This document shows positions 40,986 through 50,157 of a stretch of DNA of 64,000 nucleotides, piece after piece. Source of the stretch: Planctomycetota bacterium. GTDB taxonomy: Bacteria > Planctomycetota > UBA1135 > GCA-002686595. The translations under genes were made by a program, and so were the position numbers. A model generated the notes under the pieces. The model did no database searches and had not been told where the DNA came from. It saw nothing but the letters and a program-made list of their open reading frames with translations. Where the stretch lies: assembly GCA_028823345.1 (NCBI GenBank), contig JAPKBR010000014.1, forward strand, positions 1 through 64,000, in the 5' to 3' direction. The first letter of the stretch is position 1. Each line of letters begins with the position of its first letter.

Positions 40986-42892
40986 CCCCCCATACCCAGC
41001 GTACGGCCCTGGTCCTTTATGCCCTCCTAGTCGTCCTACCTGGGGCGGTCTTTGGGGGTTTACTCTGGCGGCAATTGCACCAGGACCAAGCGCGTCAATT
41101 GGAAGAGGTTCCGGTGGCGGTGCAAGACGGAGCAACCCGCTTCTCCCAAGCCATGGCCGCCCGTGTTCGAGCGATCCTGGCCGATGAAGAGAACCGCAAC
41201 CCCCTGGACTATCTATTGCGGGACCAATCCTTTGACGCCAAAGGGATTATGGTCAGCAAACCTTCGGTGTTAAGCCGGGAAGAGCGACGGGAGGGGATCC
41301 TGGCCTGGTTTGCCCAGGACCCCGAAGCCACGGGGGAGCAGCAGCTAACGGTATTTCGGGGCCGAGAGCAATTTGGCCGGGCCGAGCGGGAGAACACCAA
41401 ACGGCTTAAAACGGTGGCCCAGGACCTTCTGTCCCTGCGCAGGATGGACTGGGGCATGGATCATCTGGGTAGCGGAGGCTTGAGCTTCGTGGACTACTCC
41501 AGCAAGGAAGCGGTACCGGTAGGCAGTAGTCCCTCCCGAATCAGCAGTGGACGGGAGTTCTGGCTCGACTTTGGCGAGGTGGCGGTCAGTCTGCACCCGC
41601 GACAAACCGAGACCAGTCGCTCGCGCTGCGCGGACCAGGACATTCGCGCTGCCTCAATCAGCCTGCAGGTAACCCAGGTCTTGATCCGCACCACGCCCTT
41701 CGACTTACGCATGGTCAGGGACGAAGAGGACAACTTGCGGTTGACCGCCACGCGAGTGGTCGTCATGGATCCCATCGAAGTACCGCCGGGCACCGAGCAC
41801 GAGTCATTTTGGCAATGCCTCGATCCCCTACGGCGGCGCCAAGCCTGGTTGCACGGGGTTGTTCTTGATGGGGACTGGTTGGAACGGATGTACACCACCC
41901 AAACCAAGGCCGAGGTCCTGCCTGAGGGTCAGGTTCTCTTGGCCAGTAACGCGGCGCACGAACTCGATCCGGACGAATGGATCATGGCCCTCGCCCGCCC
42001 CCTTGATGATCTGGGCATCACCTTCGATCGCCCTGTGGACCAGGATCGGTTCAGCTTTGCGGTTGCCACCAACGTGGGCGACCTGGGCCGCAGACTGCAG
42101 CAGCGGATGCTCTGGTTTGCCGCTCTCGGGATCGTGATGCTCATTTCCCTCGGGGTCGGGCTGAACCTGTTGCTCTCGTCCTTGCAGGCAAGCCGGGCGC
42201 ATGTACGCCGGACCGAGAACTTCGTCGCTGCCGTAACCCACGAATTACGCACACCCATCGCGGCGATCCGTTTGCACGGGGAGATGCTACGGGACGGCTG
42301 GATCGAAGACCCGGACCGACAGCATGAGGCCCTCGAACACATTCTCTCAGCCTCGAATCGCCTGACAGGCTTGGTGCAGCGAGTGATCGATAAGCGCCGG
42401 CTGGAAGAGGCACCCCCTGAACCGGAGCCGGGGGATTTGGGCGCGACCACCAAGAGCACCCTGGCGGAGATCGATGCGCTGGAAGACAGTGATGTGTCCC
42501 TGGAATTGGAACCAAACCTGCCCCCAGCCCTGTTCACCGAGAACGGGGTTCGAGGGGTGCTGATCAACCTGATCGAGAACGCGCGCAAGTACGCCCCGGT
42601 GGGCGAGGGCCAAGAGAAAATCAGGGTCAGCCTAGCCAGCGAGGGATTGCGCTTAGTCCTAGAGGTTTCCGACCGTGGGCCCGGGATCCGACCGGAAGAC
42701 CGCCAGCGGGTCCTAGAGCCATTTGTGCGCCTCGGTACCGAGGCCACGCGAGAGGCCACCGGCACGGGCCTAGGCCTGCACCTGGTGGCCCAGTATGCGC
42801 GGGCCATGAAGGCCCGTCTCGATCTTCGTGAACGACCCGGCGGAGGCTTGACCGTGAGGCTCACCTTCCGCAAGGCAACTCGATCAGTTTGA
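40967..42892 (+). CDS. membrane sensor histidine kinase
   Basis: A 641-residue kinase, partner of the regulator just upstream. It starts at TTG 40967 with an AAGGGA ribosome binding site. TM1 is at about residues 14-33; a large sensor domain of about 340 residues with no clear known fold follows; TM2 is near 385-407 (MLWFAALGIVMLISLGVGLNLLL). The HisKA domain has the phospho-acceptor His (H425) in FVAAVTHELRTPIAAIRLHGEML. The ATPase domain has the N box (NLIENARKYAPVG), G1 (VSDRGPGIRPED) and G2 (GTGLGLHLVAQY). The stop codon overlaps the end of the convergent PpiD-like gene by nine bases. Confidence 0.94.
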   Translation: MARLSLTPHTQRTALVLYALLVVLPGAVFGGLLWRQLHQDQARQLEEVPVAVQDGATRFSQAMAARVRAILADEENRNPLDYLLRDQSFDAKGIMVSKPSVLSREERREGILAWFAQDPEATGEQQLTVFRGREQFGRAERENTKRLKTVAQDLLSLRRMDWGMDHLGSGGLSFVDYSSKEAVPVGSSPSRISSGREFWLDFGEVAVSLHPRQTETSRSRCADQDIRAASISLQVTQVLIRTTPFDLRMVRDEEDNLRLTATRVVVMDPIEVPPGTEHESFWQCLDPLRRRQAWLHGVVLDGDWLERMYTTQTKAEVLPEGQVLLASNAAHELDPDEWIMALARPLDDLGITFDRPVDQDRFSFAVATNVGDLGRRLQQRMLWFAALGIVMLISLGVGLNLLLSSLQASRAHVRRTENFVAAVTHELRTPIAAIRLHGEMLRDGWIEDPDRQHEALEHILSASNRLTGLVQRVIDKRRLEEAPPEPEPGDLGATTKSTLAEIDALEDSDVSLELEPNLPPALFTENGVRGVLINLIENARKYAPVGEGQEKIRVSLASEGLRLVLEVSDRGPGIRPEDRQRVLEPFVRLGTEATREATGTGLGLHLVAQYARAMKARLDLRERPGGGLTVRLTFRKATRSV

Positions 42893-45004
42893 TTCGCCGG
42901 TTCCTTTCTCCTCGCGCTCCTTCGCTTCCCGTGCTGCCCGTGCTTCCCGCGCGGGCCAAAGGACGCTGAAGGTTTCGCTGAACCACTCGCTCTTGGGATA
43001 GAGGTCAGCGATCAGGTTTTGGGCCAACTCAGCCTGACTACTCTGACGCAGGCTTAGCACAGCCTGAGCCTTCATCTTCTTCTTCGGGTCCGGGTCGGCG
43101 ACCTTGTTGAGGCGCACGAGATAAGCCCGGTCCCCGGTAAAGTCCTTACGCGGATATCCCACCTGGCCCGGCTCGAGTTCATAGAGATCGGGCTGGCCCT
43201 GCAGGAAGCGGTCCGCGTTAGTCGCCAGGTTCGGGTCGTCCCCGGGCCACTCGGTGCGCGTAAGCATGGGACGCTCTACCAGAGTGAAGTTTGCCGTGCC
43301 CGCGCTCTTACGCAGATCTTCGGCACTCACCATCGGCTTCCACTCTTCGTTGGAAAGGAGCGCACCCGCATCGTCCATGCCGCGCTCAGCGCAGATTTCC
43401 AGGATGCCCTGTAGGGAGTCCACGGCGAGCTCGATCGCATTGGCGCGGGCCCATTGGGTCAGCACTTCCTCTTTAATCTCTTCCCAGGGCTTACGCTCCG
43501 GTTCCATTTTTTCAAGCAGCTTGGCAATCACCATACCTCCCTCTTCCACTTGCACCCGGGGCACAAAAGTGTCGATCTGAGCAAAGGACAGTTGGTTCGA
43601 AAGGTTGCGGCCACCCCAACCTTCCATCTCCGCAATCTTGGAGCGTTCAAGGGGTTGTTCCATCGAGGTGACGGTTAGTCCAAGGGCAGCAGCTTCGACC
43701 ATCCAATCCACGTCGGAATCGGGGACCTGCATGCGCGTGCGCACATCTTCAAGGAAGGTGGTCATAGCGTCCCAGATCGCAGCTTCGGCGATCGCCTGGT
43801 CCTTGACCTCATCGTACTCGTAATAGAACTTGGTCGGCTCTTCAGGCTTTTGAGGGGTTTCGTCGGTTGCAGCATCGGCGGTCTCGTCGGTTGCAGCATC
43901 GGCGGTCTCGTCGGTTGCAGCATCGGCGGTCTCGTCGGTTGCAGCATCGGCGGGCTCATCGGTGGCGGCATCGGCGGTCTCGTCGGTGGCGGCATCGGCG
44001 GTCTCGTCGGTGGCGGCATCGGCAGTTTCGTCGGTGGCGGCATCGGTAGCGTCGTCCACGCCCTCATCGGTCTCGGGCTCCACGTAGCGATAGCGTGTGG
44101 AACGGGCGGTATTGAAGTAGAACAGGCCACGGGCATCCGCATCCGTTCCTTCGGCTGCCGGGTACTTCTCCAGCAACTGCGTCGCGTCGAACTCCTCACC
44201 GGGGTTGACCCAGACCACTTCGGCACGCACCTTGGGCTCGGTCTGATAGCGTTGTTGTCCGCCACTGGGCTGCTCGTCCAACCACGTGATCAGCTCATCC
44301 TCGGGAAGAGCATTGGCACGGGCCTGATCCACATAGTCTTCACGCTTCAGCTCGATGTACTGGAAACCGTACTCGGGGTTGTTCTCTTTCCAGGTGGCTT
44401 CGATAGCCAAGGGGTCGGTGTAAGTCACCCCGGACCTCATCAAGAGTTGGAGCATTTTGGCCGGGCGTAGACCGTGCTTGATGATCGCCTGCACCTTGCG
44501 GCCATCCATGCGGAAGCGATCGGCTACGCTTTTCAAGATCTCATTGGTGTAACCGGCGCCCCGCAGTGTGTTGATGTACTCCTGGTCGGAGACAACCATG
44601 CCGGAATCGGCAGCCAACTGATCCAACACTTGGTAAAGGAGCACGTCCTCGTCCTCGGCGGATCCGCGGGTGGCTTCTGGATCGGCCGGACTCCAAAGGC
44701 CTATCTCCATCAGAAGCTGAATGGACTGCTTGCGCTCCATGAAACCCTTCTCCTGCATGGAGTGCTCGTCCCCGGTCAAGGGATCGACCCAGGTCACATA
44801 GACCTCGCCGTCAGGAGATCCACCACCCCCGGTCATGGCGTTCTGGAACGTGTCACCGATCGTGAAAATAATCAGCACAAAGAGCATCAGAGCCAAGATG
44901 AAGTAGTACATCAGCTTGCTCTGCTCCTTGGGCACGACCACTAGGTCGTCGTGGTGATCAGCGGCAGGGGGAGTGGGGTTCTGGTTGGTTTGCTTGGCAG
45001 TCAT
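42884..45004 (-). CDS. membrane-anchored PpiD/SurA-like protein with a tandem repeat
   Basis: A 706-residue protein. ATG 45004 gives an N-terminal cytoplasmic stretch (MTAKQTNQNPTPPAADHH), a membrane segment (SKLMYYFILALMLFVLIIFTIGD, about residues 31-53) and a large periplasmic part. The N-terminal SurA_N-like helical part contains a QEYINTLRGAGYTNEILKSVADRFRMD stretch; the middle holds eight copies of the 8-residue unit ADAATDET (see the repeat feature); the C-terminal part has a GGMVIAKLLEKMEPERKPWEEIKEEVL stretch resembling the end of parvulin-type isomerases. A clear PPIase core is not obvious. By layout it resembles PpiD, a periplasmic folding factor anchored near the translocon. An earlier in-frame start at 45112 is less likely. 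Confidence 0.7.
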   Translation of the reverse strand: MTAKQTNQNPTPPAADHHDDLVVVPKEQSKLMYYFILALMLFVLIIFTIGDTFQNAMTGGGGSPDGEVYVTWVDPLTGDEHSMQEKGFMERKQSIQLLMEIGLWSPADPEATRGSAEDEDVLLYQVLDQLAADSGMVVSDQEYINTLRGAGYTNEILKSVADRFRMDGRKVQAIIKHGLRPAKMLQLLMRSGVTYTDPLAIEATWKENNPEYGFQYIELKREDYVDQARANALPEDELITWLDEQPSGGQQRYQTEPKVRAEVVWVNPGEEFDATQLLEKYPAAEGTDADARGLFYFNTARSTRYRYVEPETDEGVDDATDAATDETADAATDETADAATDETADAATDEPADAATDETADAATDETADAATDETADAATDETPQKPEEPTKFYYEYDEVKDQAIAEAAIWDAMTTFLEDVRTRMQVPDSDVDWMVEAAALGLTVTSMEQPLERSKIAEMEGWGGRNLSNQLSFAQIDTFVPRVQVEEGGMVIAKLLEKMEPERKPWEEIKEEVLTQWARANAIELAVDSLQGILEICAERGMDDAGALLSNEEWKPMVSAEDLRKSAGTANFTLVERPMLTRTEWPGDDPNLATNADRFLQGQPDLYELEPGQVGYPRKDFTGDRAYLVRLNKVADPDPKKKMKAQAVLSLRQSSQAELAQNLIADLYPKSEWFSETFSVLWPAREARAAREAKEREEKGTGESN
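43857..44048 (-). repeat. eight tandem 24-bp units coding ADAATDET
   Basis: Eight contiguous copies of a 24-base unit encode the acidic repeat ADAATDET (one copy reads ADAATDEP). At the DNA level there are two subtypes: four units with ttgcagcatcgg and four with tggcggcatcgg, as read on the plus strand. The array lies inside the PpiD-like gene and keeps the frame. It probably codes a flexible spacer and may vary in copy number between strains. Confidence 0.93.
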
Positions 45005-45118
45005 CCGAAATCTCGTCAAGCCCAGCTCCCGAGCCCAAAGGGGCTCGGATGATGGCTGGGTAAAAGGGTCAGGCGCAGGAGTGTACGGGGGCCCGGCGAG
45101 GGGGCGCAACAAAGAGGA

Positions 45119-45844
45119 TCAGTCACGAGCGAGTTCGGCATCTCGGGGCAGTTCCTCAAGGGAACCTAGCCCAAAGCGGTCAAGAAACTCCGATGTGGTG
45201 CCGTATTCGAGTGGGTTACCGGGTACATCGGCCCGTCCGGTGACCCGAATCAGGCCTCGATCCACCAAAGAACGCAGGATAGGGCCCGCCTGAACCCCCC
45301 TGACGGCCTCCACATCGGCTTTTGTCACCGGCTGGCGATAGGCCACGATGGAGAGGGTCTCGAGGGCCGCACCGCTGATGCGCTCGATGCCCGAGCCCTT
45401 GGTCAGGCGCGAAACCACCTGGGCGGAGTCGGGGGATGTCATCAGGGTCCAACCACCCCGCAGGGAGCGCACCTGAAGGGGCAGCCCCGCGTCCTCAAGG
45501 GTGGTCCCCAGCTTGGTCAGGGCGTCCTTGATGCGGGGAAGCCGGGGGCGCTGGAGGAGGCTCCTCAGGCGCATCTCGGGGATCGGGGCCGAGCTGGCGA
45601 ACAGCAAAGCGGCGATCTGGCGCTGAATTTCCTCGTCGGTCAGGTCCTCACCGGGACCCGGGCCCCGTTTGGCCTCGGCGGCTTCCTCGGCGGCAGCGGC
45701 AGCGGCCTCCTCAGCTTCAGCATCGGACTCCTCCTCGCCAGCAGGAGAAACTCCTTCCTCGGTCCCTTTGGGCTCCTCAGAAGTTGCCCCGTCAGGGGCC
45801 AAGTCTTCCTCCCCCCCATCACCTTTTCCTGAATGCATCTGCAT
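45119..45844 (-). CDS. scpB: segregation and condensation protein ScpB
   Basis: A protein of about 241 residues whose C-terminal 165 residues match ScpB, the winged-helix subunit that joins Smc and ScpA in the bacterial condensin. Motifs include QIAALLFASSAPIPEMRLRSLL, LSIVAYRQPVTKADVEAVRGVQAGPILRSLVDRGLIRVTGRAD and PGNPLEYGTTSEFLDRFGLGSLEELP. The first 70 or so residues are an added Glu/Ala-rich, disordered stretch (EEAAAAAAEEAAEAKRG) absent from standard ScpB. No strong ribosome binding site marks the start; ATG 45844 is chosen, ATG 45838 and TTG 45874 being other options. No scpA is next to it in the window. Confidence 0.9.
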   Translation of the reverse strand: MQMHSGKGDGGEEDLAPDGATSEEPKGTEEGVSPAGEEESDAEAEEAAAAAAEEAAEAKRGPGPGEDLTDEEIQRQIAALLFASSAPIPEMRLRSLLQRPRLPRIKDALTKLGTTLEDAGLPLQVRSLRGGWTLMTSPDSAQVVSRLTKGSGIERISGAALETLSIVAYRQPVTKADVEAVRGVQAGPILRSLVDRGLIRVTGRADVPGNPLEYGTTSEFLDRFGLGSLEELPRDAELARD

Positions 45845-45945
45845 GGGATAAGAGGATCCCGATTGGAGGGGCAATGATCAAGTGCGGTTTGGAATCTGTG
45901 GGCACAGATTCGGCCTGTACCCCACAGAGGGGCTTGGGGCGCAGG

Positions 45946-46956
45946 TCACTCTTCGCCGCGAGAGGGCTCACCCACCAACTCCAAGAGAGGCGAGGTGTCC
46001 ACTTCGTACAACTTCAACATGGCCTCTTTCCACTGCCAGTATTCGGGGTCGGAAATCGGGTCCTCCCCCAGGGTCCGTTCCACCAGGGGTCCCATCTGAC
46101 TCCAGGGGCCTTTTTGGGGCTCACGCCGATGGATGACTTGGACGAACAACCAGCGACCACTTTGGGCCAGGGGGCCGCCCACTTCTCCGGGGTCGGTGTG
46201 GAAAGCCAAACGACTGAGGGCCGAGTTATTGCGCAGAATCGCCGGCACATGGCCCCCGTCGACGCTGGAAGGATCCTGGCTGTGAGCCTTTGCCAAGTCC
46301 CCAAAGGCCTCGCCCCGGGCCAAACCAGCTTGGACCAAGTCCACGCTCTCTCGGTCGGCGCAAAGGATCAAGGCCACCTCGCAGCGCTCTTCGCCCAGGG
46401 TGTAGCTGCGCACGCAACGCTCGGCCAATAGATCGGTCAGCGCGCTGTGATCCACCGCCCGCAGGTAACGCTTGGGATCGAGCCCCATACGCTGGGAGAG
46501 GAATTCCTCCACGTTCGTACTGCCAGCCCGACGGACTTCCTCTTCAAGCGATGTTCGCACGCGCCGCACCGCCGCATCCACCTGATCTTGACTGGGATAA
46601 ACCCCAAGGCGCGCTGCTTCCGCCACCACGATGCGATCGAGGATCAACTCATCCATGGTGCGGCGCACGGCCATGCTGTCCCGTTGCATCCAGGCGAGAA
46701 TCAGATCCGAAGCGCTCACCTCAGCACCTGCGACCCGGGCAACCAGGGAGGCCACAGGAGTAGAGCCCTGGGCGGGGGCAGGCGAGGCAGCCTGCTCTAG
46801 GCTCGGGGGGGCTTGGACCGTTTCCTCGCCTGGAGCCACTGTTCCAGGCTCCGGGCTGGGCGCCCGCACAGGCCGCGCACGATTACCAGGTCCGGCACAT
46901 CCCTGGACACCGAACAACACCAGGGCCAGAGCCCAGGCTTTCATAGGTGAAGTCAT
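45946..46956 (-). CDS. parvulin-type peptidyl-prolyl isomerase lipoprotein
   Basis: A 336-residue exported protein. The signal sequence ends in a lipobox-like GVQGC (C20). After a Pro/Ala-rich linker comes a SurA-like helical domain (MDELILDRIVVAEAARLGV, YPSQDQVDAAVRRVRTSLEEEVRRAG) and then a rotamase-like part: GEAFGDLAKAHSQDPSSVDGGHVPAI, LSRLAFHTDPGEVGGPLAQSGRWLFVQVIHRREPQ. The GG and F-PGEVGGP motifs are typical of PpiC/PrsA parvulins. It should help fold proteins on the periplasmic side. The ATG overlaps the stop of the upstream gene (ATGA), so it is tied to the pseudopilin operon and may assist pilin or secreted-protein folding. Confidence 0.84.
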   Translation of the reverse strand: MTSPMKAWALALVLFGVQGCAGPGNRARPVRAPSPEPGTVAPGEETVQAPPSLEQAASPAPAQGSTPVASLVARVAGAEVSASDLILAWMQRDSMAVRRTMDELILDRIVVAEAARLGVYPSQDQVDAAVRRVRTSLEEEVRRAGSTNVEEFLSQRMGLDPKRYLRAVDHSALTDLLAERCVRSYTLGEERCEVALILCADRESVDLVQAGLARGEAFGDLAKAHSQDPSSVDGGHVPAILRNNSALSRLAFHTDPGEVGGPLAQSGRWLFVQVIHRREPQKGPWSQMGPLVERTLGEDPISDPEYWQWKEAMLKLYEVDTSPLLELVGEPSRGEE

Positions 46957-48497
46957 CGGTAGTCAATCCGGCGCACGGAACCAACCCCGTGGCACACACT
47001 GCAAGGTTCGATCTGCACGCCCCCGCTTTCATCTCCACGGCCACCAATCCCGATGCTCTCCAGCACCCCGCGCCCGGCGCAGGTGGAACACTTACGCAGG
47101 TGCGGTCGGGGGTTCAGCTCGTAGTCCCCGCTGAATTCAATGTAAAAGGCCAAGAGCCACTGGGCCCGGGATGAACCGGATAGATCCGCCCAACCTGTCT
47201 GGAACGAGTCGGCCTCATCGGCGCTACTGCGGGCCCGGCGGGCGCGCTTTTGGTTCTCCAGGAAGCGCTTAATTTTCTGCTCCAGAGCCGCGCGCTCCGC
47301 GTCTTTCTCACCACCGCCCTTGGAGGGCTTGTTGCCCTGCTGGGTCGGAGTGCCCGCCAAGGCGCGGTCTTCCCCCAAGAGCCAAGTGCCATTGCCATAA
47401 CTCGCGTGGCTATACCTGCGACGGGCGCGGGCAATCCAAAAGACATCGAGCTGCTCCAGGTCCAGGTCACTGGCCAATTTCTGAGCGTCCTTGAGCACCG
47501 CCGCACGAATGTCCTGGCCCAGTTTCTCCGAGGCATAACCAGTGGCCGCTTCAAAACTGGTTCCGCTAGCAGCCTTGCGGCTCAAACGCTGGGCCCAAAT
47601 GTTCCAGCTGCGCCGGACCAAAGCGATCAGGGCGCGCTCGCGGGCTTGAAGGATGTTCATCTTGGTGCGAGCCAGTTCCTTCTGCAGGGGACTGCCGGGG
47701 AAGGTCACGGGGAATTTTTCAACCCGCTCAAGGGCCACATCAAACTGGCCACGGCGTTGAAGAATGTCCGTCTCGTGCAGATAGTCCACTTGCCCTTGAA
47801 GGGCAGCCTTGACCTTGGCGCGATCAAGGGCGCGGACCAACTGGCCATCGCCGTCTTCGATCCCCAGTTCCAGGGCTCCCTCGTAGTGCCGCACAGCGGA
47901 TTGGAAATCCAGGATGCGTTCACAGAATAGGGCTAACTCGTTGTGTGCAACCGGATCCGTAAGATCGGTCTGGGCCGCCTCGCGGGAGTAAAGCTGGTCG
48001 CGGGAGTAAATGCTGAGTGCAGGCACCTGCATACCGCTGGACAGGTTCTTCACAGCTCGCTTGGGCACAATTTGAATGTTGCCCCCATGGCGCACGGTGA
48101 AGTCTGCGCCTTCGCGATTCTCAATCACGCCCAAGACCTCGGAGCCGTTGTGCAAGATCAAACGATCCACCTCGATCAGCAGCTCGGCACTCTCGGTGGA
48201 AACATAGCCCCAATCAATGCGCAACCGCTCGGCCTGGCGGGGCTCCAGCAGATTCCACGAGATGCGCACCAGCCCACCGTTTTCAATCCGGCGCAGCAGC
48301 AAACCCGAATCGTCGTGCTCCACCACTTGGGCCCAGTGCAAGGAACCGTTGCGCAATTGAATCGCCCGCACCTCAAGGGGTGGGCTCTCGGGCCCAGCCG
48401 TGGGCGAGTCGCTGGGATCCTGCTGGACCACTTCCCCCGGGGGAGTAACATCCTGCAGGGGCAGGGCCAGAAAAAGACTGATCAAGATTGCGTTCAT
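46953..48497 (-). CDS. exported TPR-like protein with a C-terminal zinc ribbon
   Basis: A 514-residue protein of unknown function. ATG 48497 gives a short signal peptide (MNAILISLFLALPLQD) and overlaps the upstream stop codon (ATGA). Residues about 45-150 form a beta-rich part (VRAIQLRNGSLHWAQVVEHDDSGLLLRR); a helical TPR-like part follows (VAHNELALFCERILDFQSAVRHYEGALELGIEDGD). The C-terminal region is Lys/Arg/Gln-rich, then ends in two CxxCxGxG-type knuckles (CSTCAGRG and CSVCHGVG), as in DnaJ-type zinc ribbons. The pairing of a zinc ribbon with an exported TPR protein is unusual. It lies in the pseudopilin operon. Confidence 0.7.
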   Translation of the reverse strand: MNAILISLFLALPLQDVTPPGEVVQQDPSDSPTAGPESPPLEVRAIQLRNGSLHWAQVVEHDDSGLLLRRIENGGLVRISWNLLEPRQAERLRIDWGYVSTESAELLIEVDRLILHNGSEVLGVIENREGADFTVRHGGNIQIVPKRAVKNLSSGMQVPALSIYSRDQLYSREAAQTDLTDPVAHNELALFCERILDFQSAVRHYEGALELGIEDGDGQLVRALDRAKVKAALQGQVDYLHETDILQRRGQFDVALERVEKFPVTFPGSPLQKELARTKMNILQARERALIALVRRSWNIWAQRLSRKAASGTSFEAATGYASEKLGQDIRAAVLKDAQKLASDLDLEQLDVFWIARARRRYSHASYGNGTWLLGEDRALAGTPTQQGNKPSKGGGEKDAERAALEQKIKRFLENQKRARRARSSADEADSFQTGWADLSGSSRAQWLLAFYIEFSGDYELNPRPHLRKCSTCAGRGVLESIGIGGRGDESGGVQIEPCSVCHGVGSVRRIDYR

Positions 48498-49021
48498 GGT
48501 GAATTCTCCGATGGGCCCGCGGGATTGGTGCGGGTGAGGTCTTTGGCACCCAAGAATCTGCGCCGCATGCGCTCCCCGAAGGGAACCTCGCGCAGGATTA
48601 GGGTGGTGTACTGTTTGGCTTTGCGCATACCGCCCGAGGACCAACTCACAGTCACGTCGAGGCGGTACTGCAGGGGTTCCCCGGTAGAGGTGGTGGGGCC
48701 CTCTAGATTAGGCCTAGCCTTGGCCGAATAGATGATGTCTTTGCTGCCGGCCAAAGACCGGTCGACGATTTCAGCGGGCTCCCCAGCGCTGCCGTCCTCT
48801 TCCAGGGGAAAGAGGCCCGCCTCTAGGTCTTCCATCACCGCCTCAAGGGCCGCCGCAGAAACGGCCCGCAGGGCCGCAGTGCGGGTCAAGGCTGCGCCAA
48901 AGGTCAACATGCCCAAGAGGGCGCTCATACCTAGGGTCAAAATCCCCATGGCCAGGACCACCTCAAGCAAGGTGAAGCCCGCACGAGCCTGACCCGCTTG
49001 TTTCCCGTGAGACAGTTTCAA
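48494..49021 (-). CDS. prepilin-type protein, GspI/PilV-like
   Basis: A 175-residue minor pseudopilin. A short basic leader ends at AG before FTLLEVVLAMGILTLGMSALL: cleavage and methylation at that Phe (with Glu at +5) are expected from PilD-type peptidase. It is similar to GspI in length and the Leu/Glu-rich helix. The likely start is TTG 49021, overlapping the stop codon of the upstream gene (TTGA) with a GGAGG ribosome binding site about eight bases ahead; the frame also has a TTG at 49036. It forms part of the tip complex with the GspJ, GspK and GspH types that follow upstream in the operon. Confidence 0.82.
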   Translation of the reverse strand: MKLSHGKQAGQARAGFTLLEVVLAMGILTLGMSALLGMLTFGAALTRTAALRAVSAAALEAVMEDLEAGLFPLEEDGSAGEPAEIVDRSLAGSKDIIYSAKARPNLEGPTTSTGEPLQYRLDVTVSWSSGGMRKAKQYTTLILREVPFGERMRRRFLGAKDLTRTNPAGPSENSP

Positions 49022-50157
49022 TTGCCCACCCTCCAATCATCCTCGTGCAGGGGAATCGGAACCTCGATCACCACCCGTTTGCCGTAATGAACCATGGCAC
49101 CCATGGGCAGTTCTCGCGGGCGGGTTTCCCGTGCACCACGGCGCACGGTCATATGGTCCGCGCTCACGCCCACGACTTCCATCCACTCGCCCGCCACCCA
49201 GACAAAACCCCCGGGTTCAGGAAGGCGCTCGCCGTTGTCCACCTCAAGGCGAGTGGTGTTGGCGGTCACCGGGTTTAAAAGAGTCGTGCGTCGTTTTTGG
49301 TCCTTGGCCCGTTCCATCTCCAGAACAATGCGGATGCGACGGGGCAAAATCGGTCGCGGCCCCGCGGCGGGCATGCCAGCCCCCGGTTCGTTGCGAGGGG
49401 TCAGATCTAAGTCCGGCCGCTCCCGGCGGAAGGCATCCCAACTGGTGCAAGCATCCGCAAGGGCGCTCCCCACATGCCAGCCCTCGCGCATGAGACTGGT
49501 CTGGGTGGCACACTCGATCCCAAGCCACAAGATGCCGCCGCCTACTTCCAAGAGGCTGCCCGCTGCGGGTGCCCCATTGGACCTGAAGAAATTCGTGCCC
49601 ATCAGGCTGTCCCGGGTGTCGTCTCCCATGAGTCTCTCCCCCCGCAGCAAGATCCCAGTTGGATCATCGCTGCGATCAGCCGGCAAAACTGCCCAGGCCA
49701 CTTCGATGAGGCCGGTCGCATCGGGCATAGGCGGGGCAGCGGCGGCGAGGGTTGAGCCCATGCCATAGGCCTCCCGTTGCACCTCGGTCAAATCCCGCAA
49801 ACGCAAACGCTGCAAGGCTCCGGCGTCCACTTGGCGCACAAAGCGCAGGCGAGGCCAGGTCCGATCGGGCAAGCCATCCCCATCATGGTCAAAGGGCTGC
49901 CAATCGATTACTAAGTCCCCGGCGCCTCCTCCGTGCAAGGAACGCAGGTCATCCGCCAAGAGACCCAGCACCGTGTTGGATCGTTCTAGTCCTTCGCGCC
50001 GCACCTCGCCCTTAGCCCACATGTCGAGGGTCAAGTCCAACAGCCGCACGAGGCCCATCATGATGAAAGCCGCGAGCAAGCTGGCGGTCAAAAGCTCAAT
50101 CAGGGTCATGCCCCTCTGGGTGCATCGAGCCCCCGTTTGATTGCGGCGGCAGATCAT
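49018..50157 (-). CDS. prepilin-type protein, GspJ/PilW-like, enlarged
   Basis: A 379-residue minor pseudopilin. The leader ends at RG before MTLIELLTASLLAAFIMMGLVRLLD, a standard type IV prepilin site with Glu at +5. GspJ is usually about 200 residues; here an extra C-terminal domain is present, with NTTRLEVDNGERLPEPGGFVWVAGEWMEVVGV and DHMTVRRGARETRPRELPMG, the same 'value-onset, arginine-glycine' module that recurs in the GspK-type protein. The ATG overlaps the upstream stop codon (ATGA). Export and assembly would be by the type II secretion or type IV pilus-like machine. Confidence 0.82.
   Translation of the reverse strand: MICRRNQTGARCTQRGMTLIELLTASLLAAFIMMGLVRLLDLTLDMWAKGEVRREGLERSNTVLGLLADDLRSLHGGGAGDLVIDWQPFDHDGDGLPDRTWPRLRFVRQVDAGALQRLRLRDLTEVQREAYGMGSTLAAAAPPMPDATGLIEVAWAVLPADRSDDPTGILLRGERLMGDDTRDSLMGTNFFRSNGAPAAGSLLEVGGGILWLGIECATQTSLMREGWHVGSALADACTSWDAFRRERPDLDLTPRNEPGAGMPAAGPRPILPRRIRIVLEMERAKDQKRRTTLLNPVTANTTRLEVDNGERLPEPGGFVWVAGEWMEVVGVSADHMTVRRGARETRPRELPMGAMVHYGKRVVIEVPIPLHEDDWRVGN

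Noticed and set aside
43857-44048. Regular 24-bp repeats that could be mistaken for a CRISPR array.
   Set aside because: Units are contiguous with no spacers and lie in frame inside a coding gene.
43850-44470. A plus-strand open frame with GGLVGCSI repeats opposite the PpiD-like gene.
   Set aside because: It is the antisense reading of the ADAATDET tandem array; the composition and repeats come from the real gene on the minus strand.
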